Below, one piece after another: positions 45,448 to 53,806 of a stretch of DNA of 64,000 bases. Each line of letters starts with the position of its first letter. Positions within the stretch are counted from its first letter, which is position 1. The stretch is from Paracoccaceae bacterium (GTDB lineage Bacteria > Pseudomonadota > Alphaproteobacteria > Rhodobacterales > Rhodobacteraceae): NCBI GenBank assembly GCA_030697175.1, contig JAUYQR010000010.1, positions 18,196 to 82,195 of the forward strand, in the 5' to 3' direction. The position numbers were made by a program, and so were the translations under genes. Under the pieces are notes generated by a model. The model saw nothing but the letters and a program-made list of their open reading frames with translations. It was not told the DNA's origin and made no database searches.

Positions 45448-47507
45448 TCGGCGGCCTGCGGCATCTGGAAATCCCGCGCGGCAAAGGGTGCGTCCCGCCG
45501 CACCATCACCTGCGCCACCCCCAACTCCCGCGCCGTCTTGTGGCCCTGATAAACCGCGTGGACAACGGCGCCGGGCGCGTTGGCATCCCCGGTCAGATGC
45601 AGCCGCCCCGGCACCGCATCCACCGCCAGCGCGTCGTGCAGCACACTCCCGCCCGCCCGGTAGCCAACGATCACCAAGGACCGCACCGCGATCCGCCGCT
45701 CCTCGCCGCTGAAGATCTGCGCCAGCCGCAATTCCTCGCCGTCAAAGCCGGTCACCACTTCCAGCGTCCGCAGCGCAATGCCCTTGGCCGCGAACGACTG
45801 ATGCACCAGGGGCTGTTCGTTGGTCATGAACCCCCAGGCCGCCGCCGCCCCCGCCGTGGTGATGTAGGTCACGCCGAGATGCGCCAGTTGTTCCGCCACC
45901 GCCGAGCCGAGGTAATAATTGTCATAGTCGAACACCGCGACCGGCCCCTCCGGCACCACCCCGGCAGCCAGATCGTCGGGCGTGTAGACCCGTGGTGCTG
46001 CCAGCGGCCCGCCGGGCAACTCGTTCGCCCCACACAGATGCGGCAACCAGCGCGCGCCGGTGGCAACGACCACATGATCGGCCCCGAACGCGCGCACATC
46101 CTCTGCCGTCAGATCGCTTTCGGGGTAGAGCGAGACATTCGGCAACTTGCGCAACTGCCCCATCCGGTAATCCACCACCCGGTGCCACTGGCCAAGCCCC
46201 GGCAACCGGCTTTCCCAGCGCAAGCGCCCGCCGAAGTCGCGGGCCTTGTCTGCCAGCGCCACCTGATGCCCGCGCCGCGCCAGCGTCAGCGCCGCCTCCA
46301 GCCCCGCCGGGCCGGCACCCACCACCAGCACGGACCCTGCGCCATCCTTGCGCACCACCTCGGGATGCCACCCCCGCCGCCATTCCTCGCCCGCGGTGGG
46401 GTTCTGCGTGCAGCGCACCCAGACACCATCGTGCCAGGAGGAAATGCACAGGTTGCAGCCGATGCACTCGCGGATATCCTCGACACGGCCGTCGTCGATC
46501 TTTTTCGGCAGGAACGGATCGGCAATCGACGGTCGCGCGCCGCCGATGAAATCCAGCACCCCGCGCCGGATCATCGACACCATCGTATCGGGGCTGGTAA
46601 AGCGGCCCACGCCCACCACCGGCTTGTCGGTCACCGATTTCAGGAAATCCACCACCGCCTCGTGGCTGCCTTCGGGCGTATAGCGGCTGGCCGCGCAATC
46701 GAAGGCGGAATAGTCCATCTTCACATCAAAGAGGTCCGGCGCATCCTTCAGATAGCCGACCACCTCATGCGCCTCGGTCAGCGCCACCTCGGAGGGCCGC
46801 GCCCGCAACTCCTGCATCGACATCCGCAGCGCCACCGCACAGCGCCCGCCCGTCGCCTCGCGCACCGCGTCGATCAACTCCTCCACCAGCCGCACCCGGT
46901 TGCGGACCGTGCCGCCATAGGCATCCGTGCGCTGGTTATAATCAGGGAGCAGGAACTGATACGGCAGATACCCCATCCCCGCATAGACATAGAGAATGTC
47001 GAACCCCGCCCGTTCCGCCAGCACCGCCGCATCGGCATGCCAGCGGATCAGGTCGCGGATATCTGCCTTATCCATCACCTTTGGCCGCGCCGACGACATG
47101 AACGGCACATGCGTCGCCATCCACGGGATGCCCGAGGGCGACAGGGGCGCATGGCGGCTGGTGCGGTTCACCGCCGCCGCGCCGCCATGCCACAACTCTA
47201 CCGCCGCAAGCGAGCCGTGCTTGTGGACCGCCTCGGTCATCAGCGCGTGGCTGCGCAGGTCGGCCTCGTCCCACAGCGAGGCAAAGGGAAACGGGCTGTC
47301 GTCAGACGACGGGTGCACCGAACAGGCGCCCGTCGACACCACCGCCCAGCCGCCTTCGGCCTTGGTTTCCCGAAACGTGGCGCGGACATGCGGTGCGGCA
47401 TTGGTCATTCCCGACGCATGCGGCACCTGGAAAAACCGGTTCCGCGCCAGCTTTGGCCCGATCCTGACCGGCTCGAACAGAACGTCAAAGCGGGGGTCAC
47501 GGGACAT
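45444..47507 (-). CDS. TMADH/DgcA-like FMN-FeS-FAD demethylase or dehydrogenase
   Basis: Flavoprotein of 687 residues in the old-yellow-enzyme/trimethylamine dehydrogenase family. N-terminal FMN TIM barrel (1-~340), the [4Fe-4S] motif CIGCNLCISSWHDGVWVRC near 345-365, then an NAD/FAD-binding module (VLVVGAGPAGLEAALTLARR, then VAVFDYDNYYLGSAVAEQLA). Relatives include dimethylglycine demethylase DgcA, stachydrine-type demethylases and TMADH. It is the first gene of the 11.5-kb operon and probably removes N-methyl groups from the imported compound or from the MttB product. Confidence 0.86.
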   Translation of the reverse strand: MSRDPRFDVLFEPVRIGPKLARNRFFQVPHASGMTNAAPHVRATFRETKAEGGWAVVSTGACSVHPSSDDSPFPFASLWDEADLRSHALMTEAVHKHGSLAAVELWHGGAAAVNRTSRHAPLSPSGIPWMATHVPFMSSARPKVMDKADIRDLIRWHADAAVLAERAGFDILYVYAGMGYLPYQFLLPDYNQRTDAYGGTVRNRVRLVEELIDAVREATGGRCAVALRMSMQELRARPSEVALTEAHEVVGYLKDAPDLFDVKMDYSAFDCAASRYTPEGSHEAVVDFLKSVTDKPVVGVGRFTSPDTMVSMIRRGVLDFIGGARPSIADPFLPKKIDDGRVEDIRECIGCNLCISSWHDGVWVRCTQNPTAGEEWRRGWHPEVVRKDGAGSVLVVGAGPAGLEAALTLARRGHQVALADKARDFGGRLRWESRLPGLGQWHRVVDYRMGQLRKLPNVSLYPESDLTAEDVRAFGADHVVVATGARWLPHLCGANELPGGPLAAPRVYTPDDLAAGVVPEGPVAVFDYDNYYLGSAVAEQLAHLGVTYITTAGAAAAWGFMTNEQPLVHQSFAAKGIALRTLEVVTGFDGEELRLAQIFSGEERRIAVRSLVIVGYRAGGSVLHDALAVDAVPGRLHLTGDANAPGAVVHAVYQGHKTARELGVAQVMVRRDAPFAARDFQMPQAAE

Positions 47508-47529
47508 GCCATCTCCTCGGTCGAGGCGC

Positions 47530-47549
47530 TACTGAACGGTTGTACAGTA
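47530..47549. promoter_or_regulatory. Candidate TetR/BetI-type operator
   Basis: TACTGAACGGTTGTACAGTA is an imperfect 20-bp palindrome with perfect TACTG/CAGTA arms (14 of 20 positions symmetric). It stands 23-42 bases upstream of the first gene of the demethylase operon, whose last gene encodes a BetI-type TetR protein. The form resembles known ACTGAAC...GTTCAGT TetR sites. Assignment is by position and symmetry. Confidence 0.55.
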
Positions 47550-47609
47550 TCAGCGTCAAACCATATGGCAAGCGTTTCCCGCAGCCGCGCGAAACAGGCG
47601 CTCAGGGGG

Positions 47610-47963
47610 TCACTTCAGCTTGATGCAGAAATGCTTTCTGACCGGCTGGTCGATGCGCCACGTGCCGCTGAAACCCGGCTCCACCACAAACCCGTCACCA
47701 GGGCGCAGGGTGACCGGGGCACCGCCGTCGGGCGTGATGGTGATCTGCCCTTCGATCAGGTGGACGAATTCATAAAACTTGTAGCGCGCATGCCAGGTGC
47801 CGGGCGTCGCTGCCCACGTCCCGCTGATCACGCTGCCGTCGATCGACGTGTGCTGCACCCAGGTCTGCATCGTCGGATGCCCCTCGACCTTGGTCCAACC
47901 CTCCAGGTCGGTCAGCATCGGTTCGGGTCCGGGCGCGGGAAAGCGGAAAACCATGTCGCTCAT
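47610..47963 (-). CDS. Small cupin-domain protein (DUF861/cupin_3 type)
   Basis: Single-cupin protein of 117 residues. The barrel includes GTWAATPGTWHARYKFYEFVHL with the first metal motif, then ITITPDGGAPVTLRPGDGFVVEPGFSGTW. Relatives (EutQ-like, ureidoglycine aminohydrolase-like) have varied roles. AGAGGA precedes the ATG at 47963. It lies 102 bp upstream of the demethylase operon on the same strand and could be part of it or share its control. The substrate is not identifiable. Confidence 0.82.
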   Translation of the reverse strand: MSDMVFRFPAPGPEPMLTDLEGWTKVEGHPTMQTWVQHTSIDGSVISGTWAATPGTWHARYKFYEFVHLIEGQITITPDGGAPVTLRPGDGFVVEPGFSGTWRIDQPVRKHFCIKLK

Positions 47964-48100
47964 GTCAGTCCTCTCTGGTCTGGGTCGCCCCGTCCTAGGA
48001 CCCCACCGCCACGCTGGCAAGGCCGCCTGATCTGCCGGACATTGCGGATCGTCCGGGTTTTTGCTTTGAGTGCGGCGACCACGGCAAGAAAGGACCGCCC

Positions 48101-48679
48101 ATGCTGATCCGCAAGGCAACGGCGCCGGACGCGCCCCATCTCGTTCGCCTCATCAACATGGCGGCGGATGATCTGCCGCTTTACTTCTGGCAACGATCGG
48201 TCGGCCCGGACGGCGACCCTTGGGCCTTCGGTAAGGAACGCGCCGCGCGCGACACCGGCAGCTTTTCCTACCGCAATGCGTGGCTTGCCGAACGGAAAGG
48301 CGAGGTCGCTGCCTGCCTGCTTGGCTATCCGGCCGAAGCTGCACCCGCCGACATCGCGCCCGACACCCCGCCGATCCTTGTGCCGCTGTTGCAGCTTGAG
48401 GCGCTGGCACCGGGGTCATGGTATCTGAACGTGCTGGCGACCTACCCGCAGTTTCGTGGCCACGGCTGTGGCAGCGCGCTTCTGGCCCATGCCGAGACCC
48501 TTGCCCGCGACGGCGGCTTTGCCACGATCAGCCTGATCACCGCCGACACCCACACCGACGCACGCAAACTTTACGCCGGCAAGGGCTACCGCGAGGTAGC
48601 GGAGCGACCGGTGGTCAAGGACGACTGGCAGGTTGATGCCAAGACGTGGATCCTGATGACCAAACCGGTCACCGGCTGA
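48101..48679 (+). CDS. GNAT-family N-acetyltransferase
   Basis: Acetyltransferase-fold protein of 192 residues. N-terminal IRKATAPDAPHLVRLINMA, central strand WYLNVLATYPQFRGHGCGSALL with the acetyl-CoA pyrophosphate loop (R/Q-x-x-G-x-G/A form RGHGCGS), and the C-terminal ARKLYAGKGYREV. The acceptor is unknown. It is divergent from the cupin gene and converges with the BKACE gene three bases away. Confidence 0.88.
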   Translation: MLIRKATAPDAPHLVRLINMAADDLPLYFWQRSVGPDGDPWAFGKERAARDTGSFSYRNAWLAERKGEVAACLLGYPAEAAPADIAPDTPPILVPLLQLEALAPGSWYLNVLATYPQFRGHGCGSALLAHAETLARDGGFATISLITADTHTDARKLYAGKGYREVAERPVVKDDWQVDAKTWILMTKPVTG

Positions 48680-48682
48680 TGC

Positions 48683-49513
48683 TCACCCAAGCCCAAGGCC
48701 CAGGATCGCCCGCGCTTCGGCGGGCGTCGCAACCGGGCGGCCATGCCGCGCGCAAATCTCCGCCGCGCGGCGAACCAGCGCCGCGTTCGAGGGCGCGAGC
48801 GTGTCCCGGTCCAGCCGCACGTTGTCCTCAAGGCCGGTCCGCGCATGACCACCCTTGGCAATCGACCACTCGTTGATCACCAGTTGCGCCGGTCCGATCC
48901 CCGCCGCGCACCATTCAGACCCAGGTGCAAGCCGGTTCAGCGTTTCGATGTAGAAATCAAGGATCCGCTCGTCCGCCGGCATCGCATTCTTCACGCCCAT
49001 CACGAACTGCACGTAGATCGGGCCCTTCAACCGCCCGTCACGCTGCATCACGGCAGCCTGAACAATGTGCGAAAGATCAAAGGCTTCCACCTCGGGCTTG
49101 ATGTTGTAGGCGAGCATCTCCGACGCCAGCCAATCCACCAGATCGGGCGGGTTCTCATAGACCCGCGTTGGAAAGTTGTTCGACCCCACCGTCAGGCTCG
49201 CCATATCGGGACGCAACGGCAGCATCCCGCCCCGCTCCTTGCCCGCCCCCGAGCGCCCGCCGGTCGAAAACTGCACGATCAACCCCGGACAATGCGCCCG
49301 CAAACCCTCCATCAACCGCGCGAAACGTCCCGGGTCGCTGGTCGGCTTGCCCGCATCGTCGCGCACATGGCAGTGCGCGATGCTGGCACCCGCCTCATAG
49401 GCCTCATGCGTCGACTCGATCTGTTCGGCGATTGTGATCGGCACCGCCGGGTTGTTCGCCTTGGTCGGCAAAGATCCGGTGATTGCCACGCAAAGGATGC
49501 AGGGCTTCGTCAT
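48683..49513 (-). CDS. Beta-keto acid cleavage enzyme (BKACE, DUF849)
   Basis: Metal-dependent enzyme of 276 residues that condenses a beta-keto acid with acetyl-CoA to give acetoacetate and a new acyl-CoA. Zinc ligands are visible in AHCHVRDDAGKPTSD (H-x-H) and in EVEAFDLSH; the N-terminal strand is CILCVAITGSLPTK and substrate-loop residues are QFSTGGRSGAG. It is the last gene of the aromatic operon and overlaps the hydroxyquinol dioxygenase gene (ATGA). In this context the likely beta-keto acid is 3-oxoadipate, made by maleylacetate reductase. That substrate is inferred from context. Confidence 0.9.
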   Translation of the reverse strand: MTKPCILCVAITGSLPTKANNPAVPITIAEQIESTHEAYEAGASIAHCHVRDDAGKPTSDPGRFARLMEGLRAHCPGLIVQFSTGGRSGAGKERGGMLPLRPDMASLTVGSNNFPTRVYENPPDLVDWLASEMLAYNIKPEVEAFDLSHIVQAAVMQRDGRLKGPIYVQFVMGVKNAMPADERILDFYIETLNRLAPGSEWCAAGIGPAQLVINEWSIAKGGHARTGLEDNVRLDRDTLAPSNAALVRRAAEICARHGRPVATPAEARAILGLGLG

Positions 49514-50379
49514 TGGCCTTTCCGCGACAGCACGAAATCGAACGCCAGATCAAGGAACGGCCCGTCAAAGCCCGAGGCGGGATCTGCCATCGGCTGGAAC
49601 TTGGCCATCAGGCTTTCCTTGACGCCAAACACCGCGTCCGACCGGATATAGGGATCGTCGGGGTCGAAGATATGCGTCACCAGCCGGTCATACCCTTCCG
49701 CCTCTACGATGTAGTGCAGATGCGCGGGTCGGTAGGGATGCCGTCCCAGCGCCGCCAGCAGCTTGCCCACAGGGCCATCGTCCGGGATCGGGTAGAACTT
49801 CGGTTTCACCCCACGGAAGTGATAGCTGCCGTCCGCGCCGGTGCGAAACACCCCGCGCAGGTTGAAATCGGGCTGGATGCCCTTTTGCTGCACGTCGTAA
49901 AAGCCTTCGTCATTGGCCTGCCACACGTCGATCTTGGCACCGGAGATCGGCTTGCCTTCGGTGTCGAGGATCCGTCCATGCACCCGCATCGGCTCGCCCT
50001 TCTGGTCAAGGCAAATGTTCGCCCCCATCGGCAATTCCGGCGCATCGGCCACGTGGAACGGCCCCAGCACCGTCGATTCCGACGCGCCCGAGGGTTTGCG
50101 GTTGTTGATCGCATCGACCAGCATCGACACGCCGAGCACGTCCGACAGCAAGATGAACTCCTGCCGCCATTCGTTGCACATGTGGCCAGTGTCGGTCAGG
50201 AACATGATCGCCTTGAACCACTCCTCCTCGGTCGGCTCGATCTCCTTCACCGCCTCATGCAGCTTGCGGGTGATGACTTCCATCACCGCCTTCAGCCGCG
50301 CGTCCTTGGCATTGGCGTTGCGGCTGGTGACCACCTCGGCGGAATTGGCCTCGGTGAAGAACCCCTGTTCGCTTGTCAT
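49510..50379 (-). CDS. Intradiol ring-cleavage dioxygenase (hydroxyquinol 1,2-dioxygenase type)
   Basis: Non-haem Fe(III) dioxygenase of 289 residues. An N-terminal helical dimerisation domain (about 1-100) precedes the catalytic beta-sandwich. Iron ligands fit the tyrosines of EGFYDVQQ and PKFYPIPDDGPVG and the histidines of YRPAHLHYIV. Sequence features match hydroxyquinol/catechol 1,2-dioxygenases; with maleylacetate reductase in the operon, hydroxyquinol cleavage to maleylacetate is the best reading. One base separates it from the flavin monooxygenase stop. Confidence 0.88.
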   Translation of the reverse strand: MTSEQGFFTEANSAEVVTSRNANAKDARLKAVMEVITRKLHEAVKEIEPTEEEWFKAIMFLTDTGHMCNEWRQEFILLSDVLGVSMLVDAINNRKPSGASESTVLGPFHVADAPELPMGANICLDQKGEPMRVHGRILDTEGKPISGAKIDVWQANDEGFYDVQQKGIQPDFNLRGVFRTGADGSYHFRGVKPKFYPIPDDGPVGKLLAALGRHPYRPAHLHYIVEAEGYDRLVTHIFDPDDPYIRSDAVFGVKESLMAKFQPMADPASGFDGPFLDLAFDFVLSRKGQ

Positions 50380-50380
50380 C

Positions 50381-52135
50381 TCAATGCCCCAGAATGGTGG
50401 AAAGGACGCGACCCAGATCGGCCTGCGGATTCACGCTCAGATCCTCGCTCCGCCAGGCCACATGCTGGTCGGGCCGGACCAGCAAACAGCCCGCATCGCG
50501 GATTTCCCGCGCCCGCGCCCAGTCGCCGCCATGATCCTCGATGGCGCAGCGCGGACCGATCCTGACCACGCGGATCGGCAGGCCCAGCCGCGCTGACAGC
50601 GCCTCGGCCGCCGCCACCCACGCCTCGCCGCCGATGCCGGTGATCAGCGTGAACTGACCCTTTCCCGTCAGGTCCAGCGTCGAATGTTTGCCGCCCGTCC
50701 GGTCATGGACCCAGACATGCGGCAACCGCGCGCCGGGATAGGTCGTTGGTTGGTAGTGCAACTCCATATCCGCGTTCGGTGCGGGCGGCTGCCCCTCTGC
50801 CACCACGGCACCTGAGGCATAACGCTGGTTCATCTCCACCCCGTGGCAATCGAATTCATACTTCTTGAACTCGATCGCCTTGCGCAGCGCCTCGCGCTGC
50901 GCTTCCGCCGCCGGGGTCGCGTCGCAGCGCGCCGCCATGTTGCGCTGGATCTTGTCGTGATCCACGCCGCCGTCCATCCCCAACGCCTCGAAGATCGGGC
51001 CGAACTCGGCAATCGACTGGTTCGCCCGCGTCACGATCTGGCGCGCAATCGGCGTGCGCTCGGCGGAATAGCTGTCCAAGAGCTTTGGCGTCGCTTGCCC
51101 CTTCACCACCGCCGCCAGCTTCCACGCCAGATTGTAGCCATCCTGGATCGAAGTGTTGGAGCCGAGGCCATTCGACGGCGGGTGCCGATGCGCCGCATCG
51201 CCCATGATGAACACGCGGCCCTTCTGCATATGCGTTGCAAAGCAGTTGTTCACCGTCCAGGTGTTGGCGGAAATCAGGTCGATCTCGAGGCTTGGATCGC
51301 CGACCAACTGCCGCGCCACCTGTGTCGCCATCGCCGCATCCACCACCGGCGCGGGCTGGTTGATGTCATAGCCCCAGACGATCAGCCATTCGTTCCACGG
51401 CCGCACCATCCGCACCAGACCCATGCCGATGCCGCCCACATCCGCACCGGGCTGCATCACCCAGTAAAGCACGCTTGGCCGGTGCGCGACGTAACGCGAC
51501 AGATCAGCCCGGAACAGGATGTTCATCGAACCGCCCACCCCCATCTTGCCTTCAAAGGGCAAGCCAAGGTGTTCTGCGACCAACGAATTCCCGCCATCCG
51601 CCCCGACGAGGAACTTTGACCGCACGGTGAAATCCTTGCCGGTCAGCCGGTCGCGGCAGGTGGTGGTCACGCCATCATCGTCCTGAACATGGCTCAGGTA
51701 TTCCGTGCTCATCCGCGCCTGCGCACCCCGCGCGCAAGCCGTCTTGAACAGGATCGGTTCCATGAAGGTCTGCGGCAGGTCGTTCATCTCGCAAGGCGAC
51801 GACATCAGGTGTTCAGCCTTCGACAGGGGCGCGGTGCCCCAGCTTTGCATCCGCCCCAACTCCTCGCCCGCAAGGCTTTCGCAAAACACGTTGTTACCCA
51901 TCAGGTCCTGCGGCGTGGCGTGGATCATCGCCTCGGCCTCGACCTCATGCCCCAGATCGCGCAGCACCTCCATCGTGCGCTGGTTGGTGATATGGGCGCG
52001 CGGCGTGTTCGACAGCCATCGGTAGCGGTTGACCACCATCACCTCCACCCCGTAGCTGGCCAGAAGTGCCGCTGTGGCAGACCCTGCCGGGCCGGTGCCG
52101 ATGACAAGAACGTCGGTAGTGATATCTGCGGTCAT
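50381..52135 (-). CDS. Class A flavin monooxygenase (TfdB/phenol hydroxylase type)
   Basis: FAD-dependent aromatic hydroxylase of 584 residues. N-terminal FAD motif DVLVIGTGPAGSATAALLAS, the LVGADGGNSLVAE (DG) motif and the second FAD motif FIMGDAAHRHPPSNGLGSNTS. The C-terminal thioredoxin-like domain (about 480-584; TLITGIGGEAWVAAAEAL) is that of phenol/dichlorophenol hydroxylases. It likely hydroxylates a resorcinol, hydroquinone or similar phenol to hydroxyquinol. It is followed by the dioxygenase gene. Confidence 0.9.
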   Translation of the reverse strand: MTADITTDVLVIGTGPAGSATAALLASYGVEVMVVNRYRWLSNTPRAHITNQRTMEVLRDLGHEVEAEAMIHATPQDLMGNNVFCESLAGEELGRMQSWGTAPLSKAEHLMSSPCEMNDLPQTFMEPILFKTACARGAQARMSTEYLSHVQDDDGVTTTCRDRLTGKDFTVRSKFLVGADGGNSLVAEHLGLPFEGKMGVGGSMNILFRADLSRYVAHRPSVLYWVMQPGADVGGIGMGLVRMVRPWNEWLIVWGYDINQPAPVVDAAMATQVARQLVGDPSLEIDLISANTWTVNNCFATHMQKGRVFIMGDAAHRHPPSNGLGSNTSIQDGYNLAWKLAAVVKGQATPKLLDSYSAERTPIARQIVTRANQSIAEFGPIFEALGMDGGVDHDKIQRNMAARCDATPAAEAQREALRKAIEFKKYEFDCHGVEMNQRYASGAVVAEGQPPAPNADMELHYQPTTYPGARLPHVWVHDRTGGKHSTLDLTGKGQFTLITGIGGEAWVAAAEALSARLGLPIRVVRIGPRCAIEDHGGDWARAREIRDAGCLLVRPDQHVAWRSEDLSVNPQADLGRVLSTILGH

Positions 52136-52191
52136 GGTGTCGTTTCCCTGCGGTTGACGCTGTCGCCGGGCAAACCCGGCGGCAGAAAAGT

Positions 52192-52731
52192 TCAGGCGGT
52201 GATCCAGCCGTAGCGGGCGGTGTCCTTGCCCGCGTAGTCAGGATCGAGATAGATGAAAAGCCGGGTGATCTTGCCATCCTTCACGGTAAAGCAGTCGCAA
52301 AACCGCCCCGCAGCCCATTTCGGCGTATCGGCATCCCACGGCCCGTCGCGATGCTCGCCCTCGCTGGTGCCTTCGACGGCAAAGCTGTCGCTGCCGTTCA
52401 TGTACCAGGTGAACCTGTCGTAGTGGTGCTTGATCCCCTTCAGCGTCCCGCCCACATCGGTGAACATCCGGATCACCTCGGCCTTGCCCCGCGCCACACC
52501 CCATTTCGGGAAAAACACCTCGGCGTCTTCGGAAAAGTGGTCAAAAAGGCCAAGGCCCGTGGTGGGCGAAACGCCGCCCGCATCCAGCGACTTGAGGTAG
52601 CTTTCGGCAAGTGCCTTGCGGTCGTCATCCGTGGCGGGCTGTGCCACCGCACTGGTGGCAAGCCCGCTCGCCGCAACGGCGGCAACGGCAGTCAAGGCAT
52701 CGCGACGGGCAAGGCCTGTTTCACTGGTCAT
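52192..52731 (-). CDS. Exported SnoaL/NTF2-like protein
   Basis: Protein of 179 residues with a Tat-like signal (ARRDALTAVAAVAASG, then SAVAQ) and a SnoaL-like cone fold (LFDHFSEDAEVFFPKWGVARG, FTWYMNGSDSFAVEGTSEGE, FCDCFTVKDGKITRLFIYLD). GAGGAGGA precedes the ATG. It overlaps the LivM-type permease gene by 11 bases and precedes the monooxygenase gene. A periplasmic position suggests a role with the importer or on the substrate outside the cytosol. No activity can be assigned. Confidence 0.78.
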   Translation of the reverse strand: MTSETGLARRDALTAVAAVAASGLATSAVAQPATDDDRKALAESYLKSLDAGGVSPTTGLGLFDHFSEDAEVFFPKWGVARGKAEVIRMFTDVGGTLKGIKHHYDRFTWYMNGSDSFAVEGTSEGEHRDGPWDADTPKWAAGRFCDCFTVKDGKITRLFIYLDPDYAGKDTARYGWITA

Positions 52732-53806
52732 CCGGTCCTCCTCGCTTCGGTGGTTGCTGACCCGACATCGGGTCGATCGCCAAAAGCCGTCGTTGCACGG
52801 GAAAAAGGTGCAGGCCGGTCCGCTCCGACATCAGGCCCCACAATCCGCGCGGGGCGAACAGCATCACCGCAATGGCAATCAGCCCCAGGGTCAGCAGATA
52901 CCACGCGCCATAATCGGCCAGCGTCGATTGCAGCACGTAAAACACGATCACCCCAAGGATCGGCCCCTCCAGCCGCCCGATCCCGCCGATGACCACGATG
53001 AAGATCACGTAAGCCGTCCAGTCCGTCACGCTGAACGCCGCATCGGGCGAAATGCGGGCGGTCTGCACATAGATCAGCGCCCCGGTCAGCCCGGTGACGA
53101 AGGCCGCAATCAGGAACACCGCCCACTTGATCCGCCGCGCATCGACGCCCACCGATTTCGCGGCCTCGGTGTTGTCGCGCACCGCGGCCAGCGCCAGCCC
53201 CAGACGGTTGCGCAGCAGCCAGTAGATCGCCGCGATGGTCAGCGCCGCCAGCGTCAGCGCCAGCCAGTAAGCCAAGATGTCGCGGGCAGCAGCCTCGCGC
53301 ACACCAAAGAGGCTACGAATTGCCTCCACTCCGATGATGTCAGACGTCGCCTCACGCGGCAGCGACGTGCCGGTGCCACCGCCAAGCGCCTTCCACTGTG
53401 CGACCAGCAGTCGCGTTACCTCGGCAATCACCCAGGTGCCGATGGCGAAATACGCCCCCTGCAGGCGGAACGCGAAAAACGCCGTCGGCACCGCCAGCAC
53501 CAAGGCCGCCAGCCCGCCCAGCGGAATCGCCAGCACAGGGTCCATCCCCCAAAGGATGACGCCTGCGAACATCGCATAAGCACCAATCCCGACAAAGGCT
53601 TGCTGGCCGACGCTCACCAACCCGCCATAGCCCGCCAAGAGGTTCCAAAGCTGCGCCAGCGTCAGCAGCGTCAGGATCGTGAACAGGTCCTGGATCATGT
53701 CCCGAGGGGCCACGGCGGGCAGCACAAAGCCCACGATGATCAGCACGATCGCGGCCACACCTGCGATGCTGCCGGTCCGGGTGCGGGTGACGACGCGGTA
53801 GGCCAT
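52721..53806 (-). CDS. Branched-chain-type ABC transporter permease (LivM-like)
   Basis: Inner-membrane permease of 361 residues with about eight helices. Family segments are LAQLWNLLAGYGGLVSVGQQAFVG, LRNRLGLALAAVRDNTEAAKSVG and FIVVIGGIGRLEGPILG. The start at 53806 overlaps the LivH-like stop (TGATG). In aromatic operons such transporters often import aromatic acids rather than leucine. Confidence 0.92.
   Translation of the reverse strand: MAYRVVTRTRTGSIAGVAAIVLIIVGFVLPAVAPRDMIQDLFTILTLLTLAQLWNLLAGYGGLVSVGQQAFVGIGAYAMFAGVILWGMDPVLAIPLGGLAALVLAVPTAFFAFRLQGAYFAIGTWVIAEVTRLLVAQWKALGGGTGTSLPREATSDIIGVEAIRSLFGVREAAARDILAYWLALTLAALTIAAIYWLLRNRLGLALAAVRDNTEAAKSVGVDARRIKWAVFLIAAFVTGLTGALIYVQTARISPDAAFSVTDWTAYVIFIVVIGGIGRLEGPILGVIVFYVLQSTLADYGAWYLLTLGLIAIAVMLFAPRGLWGLMSERTGLHLFPVQRRLLAIDPMSGQQPPKRGGPDDQ

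Noticed and set aside
45354..48107. Plus-strand open frame of 917 codons
   Set aside because: Shadow of the demethylase and cupin genes; composition is Arg/His/Pro-rich with no domain, as expected for antisense of GC-rich genes.
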